The notes below the pieces were generated by a model. It searched no databases and was not told the origin of the DNA. It worked only from the letters and a program-made list of their open reading frames with translations. A program made the translations under genes and the position numbers. Shown here piece by piece: positions 1 to 7,876 of a stretch of 64,000 nucleotides of DNA. This DNA comes from CAWALV01 sp963782965 (GTDB lineage Bacteria > Actinomycetota > Actinomycetes > Acidothermales > Acidothermaceae), in NCBI GenBank assembly GCA_963782965.1, contig CAWALV010000006.1, positions 930,001 to 994,000 on the forward strand. The letters run 5' to 3'. Each line of letters opens with the position of its first letter. Position 1 is the stretch's first letter.

Positions 1-1
1 G

Positions 2-280
2 GAGCGCCGGCAGGCGCTGCAGCGTGCTGCACGCGCCGTCGCGCCTGGCGGACTCCTGCTCGTGGTCGCGCACGACCGGGCGAACCTCGAGGACGGTGTC
101 GGCGGCCCGCAGGACCCGACCGTGCTCTACACCGCTGACGACGTCGTCGCCGACCTGCGCGGTTTCGACGAGCTGGTGGTCGAGCGCGCGCAGCGGGTGC
201 GTCGTCCGGTAGAGACACCGGACGGCGAGCGGTCGGCGATCGACCTCGTCGTGCGGATGCACAGCCGGGCCGCTGGCTAG
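2..280 (+). CDS. C-terminal part of a class I SAM-dependent methyltransferase (5' end outside window)
   Basis: The reading frame is open from base 2 to a TAG at 278-280, giving the last 92 residues of a protein whose start lies off the left edge. The fragment opens with a helix and GGLLLVVAHD, then GVGGPQDPTVLY and a final antiparallel-strand region ending VVRMHSRAAG. This order (post-beta5 strand, substrate loop, C-terminal beta6/beta7) fits small TehB/UbiE-like methyltransferases. The SAM-binding GxGxG part is missing, so the family call is inference. It ends 58 bp before ettA and has the same direction. Confidence 0.6.
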   Translation, partial: ERRQALQRAARAVAPGGLLLVVAHDRANLEDGVGGPQDPTVLYTADDVVADLRGFDELVVERAQRVRRPVETPDGERSAIDLVVRMHSRAAG

Positions 281-324
281 TCGAGCTGGGCGAAGCTGCC
301 CGTCGGCGACCTGCCCGTGTCACG

Positions 325-330
325 TAGACT
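325..330 (+). promoter_or_regulatory. -10 hexamer TAGACT of a probable leaderless transcript (ettA)
   Basis: TAGACT lies 8 nt before the GTG at 339 and no Shine-Dalgarno is seen. This is the spacing expected if transcription starts at the start codon. Confidence 0.5.
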
Positions 331-338
331 CGACGATC

Positions 339-2010
339 GTGCCTGAGTTCATTTACGTCCTGCGCAGGGCTCGGAAGGCGTACGGCGAGAAGGTCATCCT
401 CGACGACGTCACGCTGTCGTTCCTGCCCGGCGCCAAGATCGGCGTGGTCGGCCCGAACGGCATGGGCAAGTCGACCCTGCTGAAGATCATGGCCGGCTGG
501 GAGCACCCGAGCAACGGTGAGGCCTACCTCACGCCGGGCTTCAGCGTGGGCATCCTGGCCCAGGAGCCCAAGCTCGACGACGAGAAGACAGTGCTCGGCA
601 ACGTCGAGGACGGCGTCGCCGACACCAAGGCGTTGCTCGACCGGTTCAACCAGGTCAGCCAAGAGCTTGCCGACCCCGACGCCGACTACGACAAGCTGCT
701 CGCCGAGATGGGTGACCTGCAGACCAAGCTCGACCACCGGAATGCGTGGGATCTCGACGCGCAACTCGAGCAGGCGATGGACGCCCTGCGTTGCCCGCCG
801 CCCGACGCCGACGTCAGCATCCTCTCGGGCGGCGAGCGTCGCCGGGTGGCGTTGTGCAAGTTGCTGCTCCAGCAGCCCGACCTGCTGCTCCTCGACGAGC
901 CGACCAACCACCTCGACGCCGAGAGCGTGCAGTGGTTGGAGCAGCACCTGGAGAAGTACCCGGGCACCGTGGTCGCCGTCACCCACGACAGGTACTTCCT
1001 GGAGAACGTCGCGCAGTGGATCCTCGAGATCGACCGCGGCCGCACGTACCCCTACGAGGGCAACTACACGACCTACCTCGAAGCCAAGTCCGCACGCATC
1101 AAGGTCGAGGGCGCGAAGGACGCCAAGCTGCGCAAGCGCTTGGACGACGAGTTGGAGTGGGTGCGGTCGAGTCCGAAGGCCCGCCAGGCCAAGAGCAAGG
1201 CGCGGTTGCAGCGTTACGAGGAGATGGCCACCGAAGCGGCGACCGTCAAGAAACTCGACTTCGACGACATTCAGAATCCCGCCCGGCCCCCGGCTCGGCA
1301 GCATCGTCGTCGAGGCGACCGGCTTGCGCAAAGGCTTCGACGACCGCGTGCTCATCGAAGACCTCTCCTTCTCGTTGCCGCCGAACGGCATCGTCGGCGT
1401 CATCGGCCCGAACGGGGTAGGTAAGACGACGCTGTTCAAGATGGTCATCGGCGACGAGCAGCCCGACGCAGGCAGGATCCGGCTGGGGGACACCGTCTCG
1501 ATCTCCTACGTCGACCAGGGGCGGTCGGGCCTCGACGGCAAGAAGTCGGTGTGGGAGGTCGTCTCCGACGGCCTCGACTACCTGAAGGTCGGCCAAGTCG
1601 AGATGCCGAGCCGGGCCTACGTTTCGGCCTTCGGCTTCAAGGGCCCCGACCAGCAAAAGCCGACCGGCGTGCTCTCCGGCGGAGAACGCAACCGGCTCAA
1701 CCTCGCACTCACGCTGAAGCAGGGCGGCAACCTGCTGCTGCTCGACGAGCCGACCAACGACCTGGACGTCGAGACGTTGACGAGTCTTGAGAACGCGCTG
1801 CTGGAGTTCCCGGGGTGTGCGGTCATCACCAGCCACGACCGGTGGTTCCTCGACCGGATCGCCACCCACATCCTGGCGTGGGAAGGCGAGTCGAACTGGT
1901 TCTGGTTCGAGGGCAACTTCGAGTCTTACGAACGCAACAAGGTCGACCGGCTGGGCGCCGAAGCGGCTCGCCCGCACCGCACGACCTACCGCAAACTCAC
2001 CCGCGGCTGA
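339..2010 (+). pseudogene. ettA: Energy-dependent translational throttle protein EttA (ABC-F), frameshifted by one inserted base
   Basis: EttA is an ATP-binding cassette protein without membrane segments that binds the ribosomal E site and gates elongation by ATP/ADP level. The first half reads from GTG 339 with Walker A GPNGMGKST (residues 38-46), LSGGERRR and LLLLDEPTNHLD. The second half carries GPNGVGKTT, LSGGERNR and LLLLDEPTNDLD and ends at TGA 2010. The halves are in different frames. After FDDIQ the family continues IPPGPRLG, but here frame 1 reads NPARPPAR. Removing one A of the AA at 1275-1276 restores IPPGPRLGSIVVEATGLRKGF and a 556-residue protein. The change is a single base in an otherwise well-preserved gene, so it is either a very recent mutation or a sequencing error. 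As written, the product would stop early after a garbled tail. Confidence 0.9.
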
Positions 2011-2041
2011 GCTACGCCGGCAGGGCCGCCGCCGGAGGTTC

Positions 2042-2081
2042 CCGAAGACTTCGTGCAAAGCTATTTGCACAAAGTCTTCGG
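2042..2081 (+). terminator. Long stem-loop after ettA
   Basis: Two 18-base arms (2042-2059 and 2064-2081) pair with a single mismatch around the loop GCTA. It has no T-run, as is common in actinobacterial terminators. It sits 32 bp after the ettA stop and 37 bp before the thioesterase start. Confidence 0.55.
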
Positions 2082-2118
2082 CATCATCGCGCACACCCAC
2101 CGCGAACAGTGAGGCTGC

Positions 2119-2538
2119 ATGCGGCACACCTTCCGTTGCCAGGTTCGCTGGGACGACATGGATGCCTTCGGCCACGTCAACAACGTGACGTTCTTCGCCT
2201 ACATGCAAGAAGCGCGCACCGGCATGCTCTTCGCCGGCGAAGCTGCCGAGCACATCCCCGACCTCATCAGGGGCGTCGTCGTGGCGCGGCACGAGATCGA
2301 CTACCGGCGTCCGCTCGAATGGCGGCCGGAGCCGATCGAAGTCGACGTGTGGACGGCGGAAGTCCGCTCGTCGTCCTTCACTCTCAAGTACGAGATGCGT
2401 GACCAACTGGCCACGCCCGGGCCGGCGGTTCTCGCCGAGGCGTTGACCGTGCTGGTGCCGTTCGACCTCACTGCCGGGCGCCCGCGTCGGGTGACCGAGG
2501 CCGAGCGGGTGTTCTTGCTGCGCTACCTCGAAGCGTGA
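2119..2538 (+). CDS. Acyl-CoA thioesterase, hotdog fold (YbgC/FadM type)
   Basis: This 139-residue protein is about the normal length for a single-hotdog 4-hydroxybenzoyl-CoA/acyl-CoA thioesterase. The N-terminal WDDMDAFGHVNN motif (residues 11-22) is the family active-site signature, with Asp15 in the catalytic position; ARTGMLF follows on the central hotdog helix. The likely role is hydrolysis of an acyl-CoA in the cytoplasm; the substrate cannot be read from the sequence. The ATG at 2119 is preceded by GTGAGGC. It follows ettA on the same strand, separated by a stem-loop. Confidence 0.85.
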   Translation: MRHTFRCQVRWDDMDAFGHVNNVTFFAYMQEARTGMLFAGEAAEHIPDLIRGVVVARHEIDYRRPLEWRPEPIEVDVWTAEVRSSSFTLKYEMRDQLATPGPAVLAEALTVLVPFDLTAGRPRRVTEAERVFLLRYLEA

Positions 2539-2548
2539 GGCGGTCGCG

Positions 2549-3760
2549 TCATTCGACGTGCAGCCACTCGTCGGCTGTCCGAGCCGCACGAGAGCTGGCC
2601 TCCGCCCGGCGGAGCAGTCCGCTCGCGTCGTCGCGATCGGTCGCGACGGCGACGCCCGCGTGGCAGTGCACATCGACGCGGCCGAAACCCAACTCCATCG
2701 GCGCCTCGATCGCCTCGATCGCGGCACGAGCGAGGTCGATACCCGCCCCGGGCTCGCCGTGCGCGATCAAAGCGAAGTGGCTTGCACCGAGGTGGCCGAG
2801 GTCGTGCTCGGGCGCGATGTCTTCGAGCCGGCCGGCAATTTCGCGAAGCACCGCTTGGACGCCGGTCGCTCCGTGGAGTTCGGTGATGCGGCCCATCGCA
2901 AGCACTTGGACGAGGATCGCGGCAACCTCGCTGTGGCCTTCTTGTTGCGCCGTGCGGCGCGCGAGCGCGCGTACCAGCCGCTGCTCGTAGACGGCGAGGT
3001 TCGGCAAACCGGTGACCGAGTCGTGCAAGGCGCGGCGGCGCAGCTCATCGAGGATCAGCGCGAGGTGGATGAGATCGCCAGCGTGTGCTTGCAGTGCGGT
3101 GCCGGCGTCCAGCACCGCGATCTCGTCGGCGTCTGACGTCGGTCGGGGCAGCTTCGCGACGATGCAGCCGACGAACTCTCCCTGGCCGAAGAGCGGCGTG
3201 AGCAATGCGCGCTCTGCATGAAGTTCGGCGAGCATCAACCCAATCGAGGGCGTTGCCGACGTGAGGCTCACGATGCGCACGCGGTTCTCGGTGCGCAGCC
3301 ACGCGACGTCCGGCTGGGCCACCATTTCGGTGACGACTTCGCCGATGTGTTCCTCGTCGGTGTCGCCGTTGATGGCGTCACCGATGCTGACGGCGAGCAG
3401 GGGGAGCTGGCTCACGGCCTCGAAGACGGCGACGACGACCACCGGCGCACGCGTCGTGGCGGAGGCGATCGCCGCGATCTGGCGGGCCGTGCCCGCGACG
3501 CTGCGCTGCCGGGTGCAGGCGGTGTGCAGGTCGAGCAGCGCTTGGGCCACTTCGGTGTTCTTGCGCAGCCGGACGAGTTCGGAGGTTTGCCCCGCCAGCC
3601 GGCTCTCCATCGACTCGAGCGCCGCCGACAGTTCCGAGGCCTGGACGTGATCGGGTGGGCCTGCGGCTGAGTACTCGCTGGCCAGTGCGCCCAGCTCCAC
3701 CGCGTACCTCCATGTCGGGACACCCGGGGCGGTAGCGCCAGGTGCTGTCGTTTCCGACAA
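2549..3760 (-). CDS. GAF domain plus degenerate GGDEF domain regulatory protein
   Basis: The 403-residue protein has a Thr/Pro-rich N-terminus, a short helical stretch with heptad-like LxxxLExxxxR spacing (about 40-70), a GAF-like sensor region (about 75-235) and a diguanylate-cyclase fold that opens with LRRRALHDSVTGLPN. At the place where active enzymes carry GG(D/E)EF it reads LGASHFAL, so the metal and GTP residues are missing. It is therefore probably a nucleotide- or protein-binding module rather than a cyclase. It starts 3 nt after the stop of the MFS gene (3764-5176) and is almost surely co-transcribed with it, perhaps tuning transport. No EAL domain is seen. Confidence 0.75.
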   Translation of the reverse strand: MSETTAPGATAPGVPTWRYAVELGALASEYSAAGPPDHVQASELSAALESMESRLAGQTSELVRLRKNTEVAQALLDLHTACTRQRSVAGTARQIAAIASATTRAPVVVVAVFEAVSQLPLLAVSIGDAINGDTDEEHIGEVVTEMVAQPDVAWLRTENRVRIVSLTSATPSIGLMLAELHAERALLTPLFGQGEFVGCIVAKLPRPTSDADEIAVLDAGTALQAHAGDLIHLALILDELRRRALHDSVTGLPNLAVYEQRLVRALARRTAQQEGHSEVAAILVQVLAMGRITELHGATGVQAVLREIAGRLEDIAPEHDLGHLGASHFALIAHGEPGAGIDLARAAIEAIEAPMELGFGRVDVHCHAGVAVATDRDDASGLLRRAEASSRAARTADEWLHVE

Positions 3761-3763
3761 CGG

Positions 3764-5176
3764 CTATTCGGGCCCGAGACTTGAGGATTTGGGCGTTGCT
3801 GCCGTTTCGGCCACGGCTCGGTCAGTCGTGATCTTCGTCCGGAAACGGTCGAGTCCGTGCCCGGAGCCGGGGCCCGAGCCCGCCGCCGACCGTGCGCGGG
3901 GCCGGGAGAGCCAGCCGAAAGCGGCACCCACCGCGAGATAGCCGACCGCCAACGCGGTCATCACGGGGACCGACTTGCCCGAGGTCGGCAGCAGCACCGC
4001 CGTGACCGCGGCCGCGGCGACGTACGTCGTGTTGAAGAGCATGTCGTAGACCGAAAACACCCGGCCGCGGAAGGCATCGTCGATCTGCTCCTGGACGGTG
4101 GTGTCGACGCAGATCTTCACGCCTTGCGCCGAGACCCCCAAGGCGAATGCGCCAAGCACGATCAGCCCGCGCTGAAACGGCAGACCGAACGCGAGGATCG
4201 CGAGGCCCGCACCGATCAGCAGCACCGTGATCCAGGAATCCCTGCCGAATCGGCGCGTCGCTCGGGGTGTCACCAGAGCGGCCACCAGGATGCCGGCGCC
4301 GGTCGCGCCGATGATCGCACCGAAGCCGAGGATGCCCTTGGTGGCGGCCGTCGTGAAGTAGTTGCGCTCGAGCAGCACGATCGTCAGCGTCGCTACCCCG
4401 TAGCAGAACCGTTGCAGGCTGATGGCACCCAGGGCGTAGGTGGCCTTGCGGCGGTGGACGACGTGTGCCGCGGCCCGGCCGAGATCGGTGCTGACGTCGG
4501 CGATCGCGCGCCTGAGCGAGACGACGCGCGCCCGCTCATCGGCGTCCGGTCCGAGCAGCCGTGCGGGCATCGTCGTCGCGATTCCCGCCGACGCCGCGTA
4601 GACGAGGGCCGCGAACAGGACGACGCCGCCCAGCGCCGCGCCACTCGACCCGGCGGCCAGGCGCAATACCCCACCCACGGCGGCGCCCACGACGGTTGCG
4701 ACCGATCCCGATGTCGTGGTGAGCGCGTTCGCCGTGAGCAGTTGCCGTTCCTGGACGACGTGCGGCAGGGCAGCGGACAGCGCGGACAAGAAGAGCCGGT
4801 TGGTGCCGAGTGCGGCCACTGTGGCGAGGAAGAAGCCGACGCCCTCGCTGTTGCTCATGACGAGTGCGGCTACGACGGTGACGAGGCCGACCTTGACGAG
4901 GTTGCCCACGACGAGGACGCGCTGGCGAAGCCAACGGTCGAGGAACACGCCCATGAAGGGCCCGGCTACCGAATAGGGGAGCAGGATCGCAGCGAGCGCA
5001 GCGGCCGCCTCGCCGGGAGTGGTTGCCTTCTCCGGGTTGAACAGCACGTAGCTCGCGAGCGCCGCCTGGAAGACTCCGTCGGCCGTGGCAGAGACGACGC
5101 GCGTGGTGTAGAGGCGCCGGAACTGCGGGGTGTGCAACAACTCCCGGAGCTGGGCGGTGCGGGTCGTGCCGGCCAC
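3764..5176 (-). CDS. Major facilitator superfamily transporter
   Basis: This 470-residue integral membrane protein has about twelve hydrophobic segments. The N-terminus (RELLHTPQFRRLYTTRVVSATADGVFQAAL) and FLDRWLRQRVLV (loop 2-3 MFS motif A, D-R-x-x-R/Q) are typical of MFS permeases of the enterobactin-exporter/DHA3-like group. The C-terminal 40 residues are cytoplasmic and rich in Arg, Ser and Gly. The substrate is unknown. The GTG at 5176 is preceded by TAAGCT with a 7 nt gap, so the mRNA is probably leaderless. The gene is first in an operon with the GAF/GGDEF protein. Confidence 0.8.
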   Translation of the reverse strand: MAGTTRTAQLRELLHTPQFRRLYTTRVVSATADGVFQAALASYVLFNPEKATTPGEAAAALAAILLPYSVAGPFMGVFLDRWLRQRVLVVGNLVKVGLVTVVAALVMSNSEGVGFFLATVAALGTNRLFLSALSAALPHVVQERQLLTANALTTTSGSVATVVGAAVGGVLRLAAGSSGAALGGVVLFAALVYAASAGIATTMPARLLGPDADERARVVSLRRAIADVSTDLGRAAAHVVHRRKATYALGAISLQRFCYGVATLTIVLLERNYFTTAATKGILGFGAIIGATGAGILVAALVTPRATRRFGRDSWITVLLIGAGLAILAFGLPFQRGLIVLGAFALGVSAQGVKICVDTTVQEQIDDAFRGRVFSVYDMLFNTTYVAAAAVTAVLLPTSGKSVPVMTALAVGYLAVGAAFGWLSRPRARSAAGSGPGSGHGLDRFRTKITTDRAVAETAATPKSSSLGPE

Positions 5177-5183
5177 GCCGTGC

Positions 5184-5189
5184 AGCTTA
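5184..5189 (-). promoter_or_regulatory. -10 hexamer TAAGCT of a probable leaderless transcript (MFS operon)
   Basis: On the minus strand TAAGCT ends 7 nt before the GTG at 5176. No Shine-Dalgarno is present. Confidence 0.45.
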
Positions 5190-5215
5190 TGCGGCCGCCG
5201 TGACGGCGCGGGCCC

Positions 5216-5269
5216 GTCAGCCCACGACAGGCAGTCAGCCCACGACAGGCAGTCAGCCCACGACAGGCA
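5216..5269. repeat. Three perfect tandem copies of an 18 bp unit
   Basis: GTCAGCCCACGACAGGCA is repeated three times without a mismatch at 5216, 5234 and 5252. The third copy contains the glbO stop codon and codes for its last residues (PVVG); the other two lie between glbO and the MFS promoter. Confidence 0.9.
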
Positions 5270-5690
5270 GCGGGCCGCCGGGCGAACCGCCCGGCGAACG
5301 GTCGTCGAAGGTGTTCACCAGGCTGTGCGCTGCCGCGGTCAGGTAACTCCACAGGATTGCGTCGTGTTCTGAAGGCAGCGCCACCTCGTCGAGCGCGGCG
5401 CGCATGTGCCCCAGCCAGGCGTCGCGTTCGGGCTCGCCGACCGTGAACGGCGCGTGGCGCATCCGCAGGCGGGGGTGCCCTCGCTGCTCGGAGTACGTCT
5501 TCGGGCCACCCCAGTACTGCTCCAGGAACATGCGCAGCCGCTGCTCCGCACCGGACAGGTCGGCCTCGGGGTAGAGCGGACGCAACAGAGGGTCGCTCTC
5601 AACGCTTTGGTAGAAATGGTGAACCAGGCGGCGGAACGTGTCGGCTCCGCCCACGAGGTCGTAGAAGTTGGCCTGCGTCGGATCAGTCAC
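5253..5690 (-). CDS. glbO: Group II truncated hemoglobin (trHbO)
   Basis: A 145-residue globin is read from a GTG at 5690; starts farther upstream would run into osmC. Family marks are FYDLVGGADTFRRLV at the N-terminus, the B-helix Tyr (HHFYQSV), EQYWGGP in the CD/E region, the proximal His in HPRLRMRHAPF, and a Trp in the G helix (ILWSYL) that defines group II. TrHbO proteins bind O2/NO and are linked to oxygen handling or NO and peroxide defence at the membrane. It is divergent from osmC with only 48 bp between starts, so the two probably share a stress-responsive control region. The C-terminus is Gly/Pro-rich and extends into a tandem repeat. Confidence 0.9.
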   Translation of the reverse strand: MTDPTQANFYDLVGGADTFRRLVHHFYQSVESDPLLRPLYPEADLSGAEQRLRMFLEQYWGGPKTYSEQRGHPRLRMRHAPFTVGEPERDAWLGHMRAALDEVALPSEHDAILWSYLTAAAHSLVNTFDDRSPGGSPGGPLPVVG

Positions 5691-5738
5691 CAGAGCATTG
5701 TCGCAAGCAAGCCCTTGGCGGGCGGAAAGGATCGTGAC

Positions 5739-6167
5739 ATGGCCACCACACGCACGGCGACCACGCACTGGGAGGGCCCCCTCCTCGACGGCGGTAAGGG
5801 CGTCGTCACCTTGACGTCCTCGGGGCTGGGCACCTTCGACGTCAACTGGCCGGCCCGCTCGGAGGAGCCGGGCGGCATGACCAGTCCCGAAGAGTTGATC
5901 GCCGCGGCACATTCGGCCTGCTTCTCGATGGCGCTGTCCAACGGGCTGGCGAAGGCCGGGCACACCGACATCATCCTGGACACCAGCGCCGACGTGACGT
6001 TCCAGCCCGGCCAGGGCATCACCGGTATCCAGCTGAAAGTTCGGGCGTCGGTGCCCGGGTTGTCGGCCGAGGAGTTCGCGGGCTTTGCCGATGCGGCGAA
6101 GTCGGGATGCCCGGTGAGCCAGGCGCTGGCCGGCACCACGATCACTCTCGACGCCGCACTCGCCTGA
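5739..6167 (+). CDS. OsmC family peroxiredoxin
   Basis: This 142-residue protein has the OsmC/Ohr layout: THWEGPLLDGGKG at the N-terminus, TSPEELIAAAHSACF with Cys61, and SGCPVSQAL with Cys124. The two cysteines form the peroxidase site that reduces organic hydroperoxides. The wording EGPL..G.G is closer to OsmC than to Ohr. The ATG at 5739 has GGAAAGG 8 nt upstream. It is transcribed away from glbO and ends in a hairpin shared with the convergent gene at 6220-7056. Confidence 0.9.
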   Translation: MATTRTATTHWEGPLLDGGKGVVTLTSSGLGTFDVNWPARSEEPGGMTSPEELIAAAHSACFSMALSNGLAKAGHTDIILDTSADVTFQPGQGITGIQLKVRASVPGLSAEEFAGFADAAKSGCPVSQALAGTTITLDAALA

Positions 6168-6217
6168 GCCGGCGCCGGAAGCCCGAGCCTGAGCCTGAGC
6201 AGGGTCGGCGCCGGCTC
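6166..6217. terminator. Bidirectional hairpin between osmC and the convergent membrane-protein gene
   Basis: Perfect 11 bp arms, GAGCCGGCGCC at 6166-6176 and its complement at 6207-6217, enclose a 30 nt loop. The hairpin fills the space between two converging stop codons. Confidence 0.6.
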
Positions 6218-6219
6218 GC

Positions 6220-7056
6220 TCAGCTGGTCGCGGGTGGGGTGCTCACGGCCTTGCCGCTGCGGCACCAGTACTTGTAGTCGTTGGTGGCCTTGCCGTCGGC
6301 GGTGGTGAACGCCACGTCGACCTGTGGCGCGCCCGCGGCAGGGGTATTGGTCCAAGCGAGCGTGAACGAGTAGCCGGAGAGGGGGGCGACGAGCGGACGG
6401 TAGTTCGGGTCGGTCGCCACGGTGTCTCCCACGCAGGAGATCACGATCTTGCCCTCGGTCACCGCGAACGCGTTCGAGACGGGCGTCGCGGTCGGTGACG
6501 GCGACGCGGTCACGGACGGCGATGGGCTGGCGGGTGGCGACGGCGGCGTCGTCGTCGGTGCGGGGCTGGTCGTCGCCGCAGAGGTCGGCGCAGCGGTCTT
6601 CGACGGGCTCACCGGCGCCGACCGCGTGTGCGGCGTCGGTGGCGGCGTATGAGCCTGCGGCGTCGTGGTCGTTGCCGGCGGAGTGGGCGCCGGCGTCGTC
6701 GGCGTGACTGTGGTTGCCGGTGAAGTGGCGCCGGCCGCGCTCGATTGGGCCGCTGCCGCGGCCGCACTCGATTGAGCGGCGGACACCGAGGCCGCGACGT
6801 TGTCCTGAGAAGCGACCGGCGGCCCGGAGGACACCTCGTGACCCACCCGCTGCACGGCGGTGAGGGTGACGGCGGTGACCAGCGCGCACGACATCACCCA
6901 GCCGACGATCAGCGTGACCGGGCTCGGCCGGTGACCGGCCGGCCTCCCGGACCGGCGGAGGAAGCTTGGCAACCACCGAGCATCGCCGCGCCCGCCGTCG
7001 TCGGCAGGGGGCTGCTGGTGATCAGGTTGCGCCGGCACGCAGTCAGTGTGCGCCAC
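6220..7056 (-). CDS. Single-pass membrane protein with long Ser/Thr/Ala/Pro linker (unknown function)
   Basis: This 278-residue protein is not recognised as a named family. It has a basic cytoplasmic tail, one transmembrane helix (about 46-68, TLIVGWVMSCALVTAVTLTA), a linker of about 120 residues of Ala, Ser, Thr and Pro, and a C-terminal extracytoplasmic domain of about 80 residues with two cysteines (VISCVGD and YKYWCRS) likely to form a disulfide. Composition and topology suggest a cell-wall-spanning, exposed domain. It converges on osmC and is divergent from the response regulator, with about 120 bp between starts. Confidence 0.7.
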   Translation of the reverse strand: MAHTDCVPAQPDHQQPPADDGGRGDARWLPSFLRRSGRPAGHRPSPVTLIVGWVMSCALVTAVTLTAVQRVGHEVSSGPPVASQDNVAASVSAAQSSAAAAAAQSSAAGATSPATTVTPTTPAPTPPATTTTPQAHTPPPTPHTRSAPVSPSKTAAPTSAATTSPAPTTTPPSPPASPSPSVTASPSPTATPVSNAFAVTEGKIVISCVGDTVATDPNYRPLVAPLSGYSFTLAWTNTPAAGAPQVDVAFTTADGKATNDYKYWCRSGKAVSTPPATS

Positions 7057-7164
7057 CGAACTGCTGATCGCGTTAAGTCGGCGTCAAGCGCGCGCCAGGC
7101 ATCGGTCCTGGGGACACGGACGCCGAAAGTTGGGCGCCATGCCGCGTCGGCGAGCCCGACTCGG

Positions 7165-7170
7165 TACCGT
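7165..7170 (+). promoter_or_regulatory. -10 hexamer TACCGT of a probable leaderless transcript (response regulator)
   Basis: TACCGT ends 7 nt before the GTG at 7178. Together with the lack of a Shine-Dalgarno this decides the start against the in-frame GTG farther upstream at 7046. Confidence 0.45.
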
Positions 7171-7177
7171 CAGTCGC

Positions 7178-7870
7178 GTGCCACGTCTGCTTTTGATCGA
7201 GGACGACGCCGCGATCCGGACCACCCTGACCCGCTCGCTGACGGAGAAGGGCCACGCGGTCGCCTCCGCGCCGTCCGCCATGTCGGGCCTGCAGGCGGTG
7301 GTCGACACCGCACCCGACCTCGTCGTCCTCGACCTGGGGCTGCCCGACCTCGACGGCGGCACCTTGATCCAGATGGTTCGTGCGGTCAGCAAGGTCCCGA
7401 TCATCGTCGCCACGGCACGCGACGACGAGGCCGAGATGGTGAAGATCCTCGACGCCGGTGCGGACGACTACGTCGTCAAGCCGTTCGCCTCCGACCACCT
7501 CGAGGCGCGCATCCGTGCGGTGTTGCGGCGGATGGCGAGCGGGGAGATCGTCCAGGCGGTTGTCGTCGGCGGGCTGCGTATCGATCCGCGCACCCGCGAG
7601 GCCGAGCTGGACGGCGAATCCCTCGAACTCACCCGCAAGGAGTTCGACCTGCTGCTCTACCTCGCCGAACATCCCGGCGAGGTCGTGAGCAAACGGGTGC
7701 TGCTCGCCGAAGTGTGGCAGCAGGCCTACGGCGGCGCCGACAAGACCGTCGACGTGCACCTTTCGTGGTTGCGCCGCAAGCTCGGCGAGTCTGCCGTGGA
7801 GCCGCGTTACCTGCTCAGCGTGCGCGGGGTCGGCGTCAAGCTCGTCGACCCGACCGGCGCGATCACCTAG
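7178..7870 (+). CDS. OmpR/PhoB-family two-component response regulator
   Basis: The 230-residue protein starts PRLLLIEDDAAIR, the acidic pair of a receiver domain. The phospho-acceptor is Asp52 (VVLDLGLPDLDG) and the conserved Lys is Lys101 (YVVKPF). The C-terminal winged helix carries LTRKEFDLLLYLAEHPGEVVS, TVDVHLSWLRRKLGE and the final RGVGVKL hairpin. It binds DNA when phosphorylated by its partner kinase, which starts 6 nt after its stop. A frame extending back to 7046 gives an Arg-rich tail with no homology, so it was not used. Confidence 0.9.
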   Translation: MPRLLLIEDDAAIRTTLTRSLTEKGHAVASAPSAMSGLQAVVDTAPDLVVLDLGLPDLDGGTLIQMVRAVSKVPIIVATARDDEAEMVKILDAGADDYVVKPFASDHLEARIRAVLRRMASGEIVQAVVVGGLRIDPRTREAELDGESLELTRKEFDLLLYLAEHPGEVVSKRVLLAEVWQQAYGGADKTVDVHLSWLRRKLGESAVEPRYLLSVRGVGVKLVDPTGAIT

Positions 7871-7876
7871 GCCCCG

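Noticed and set aside
1246..2727. Long minus-strand open frames opposite ettA and the thioesterase, and similar long shadows elsewhere (for example 11674-12021, 45900-47012, 50672-52477 minus)
   Set aside because: They follow from the GC-rich third codon position of the real genes and show no domains.
7046..7177. N-terminal extension of the response regulator
   Set aside because: The added 44 residues are Arg-rich with no family match, and the promoter-like TACCGT lies inside that stretch.
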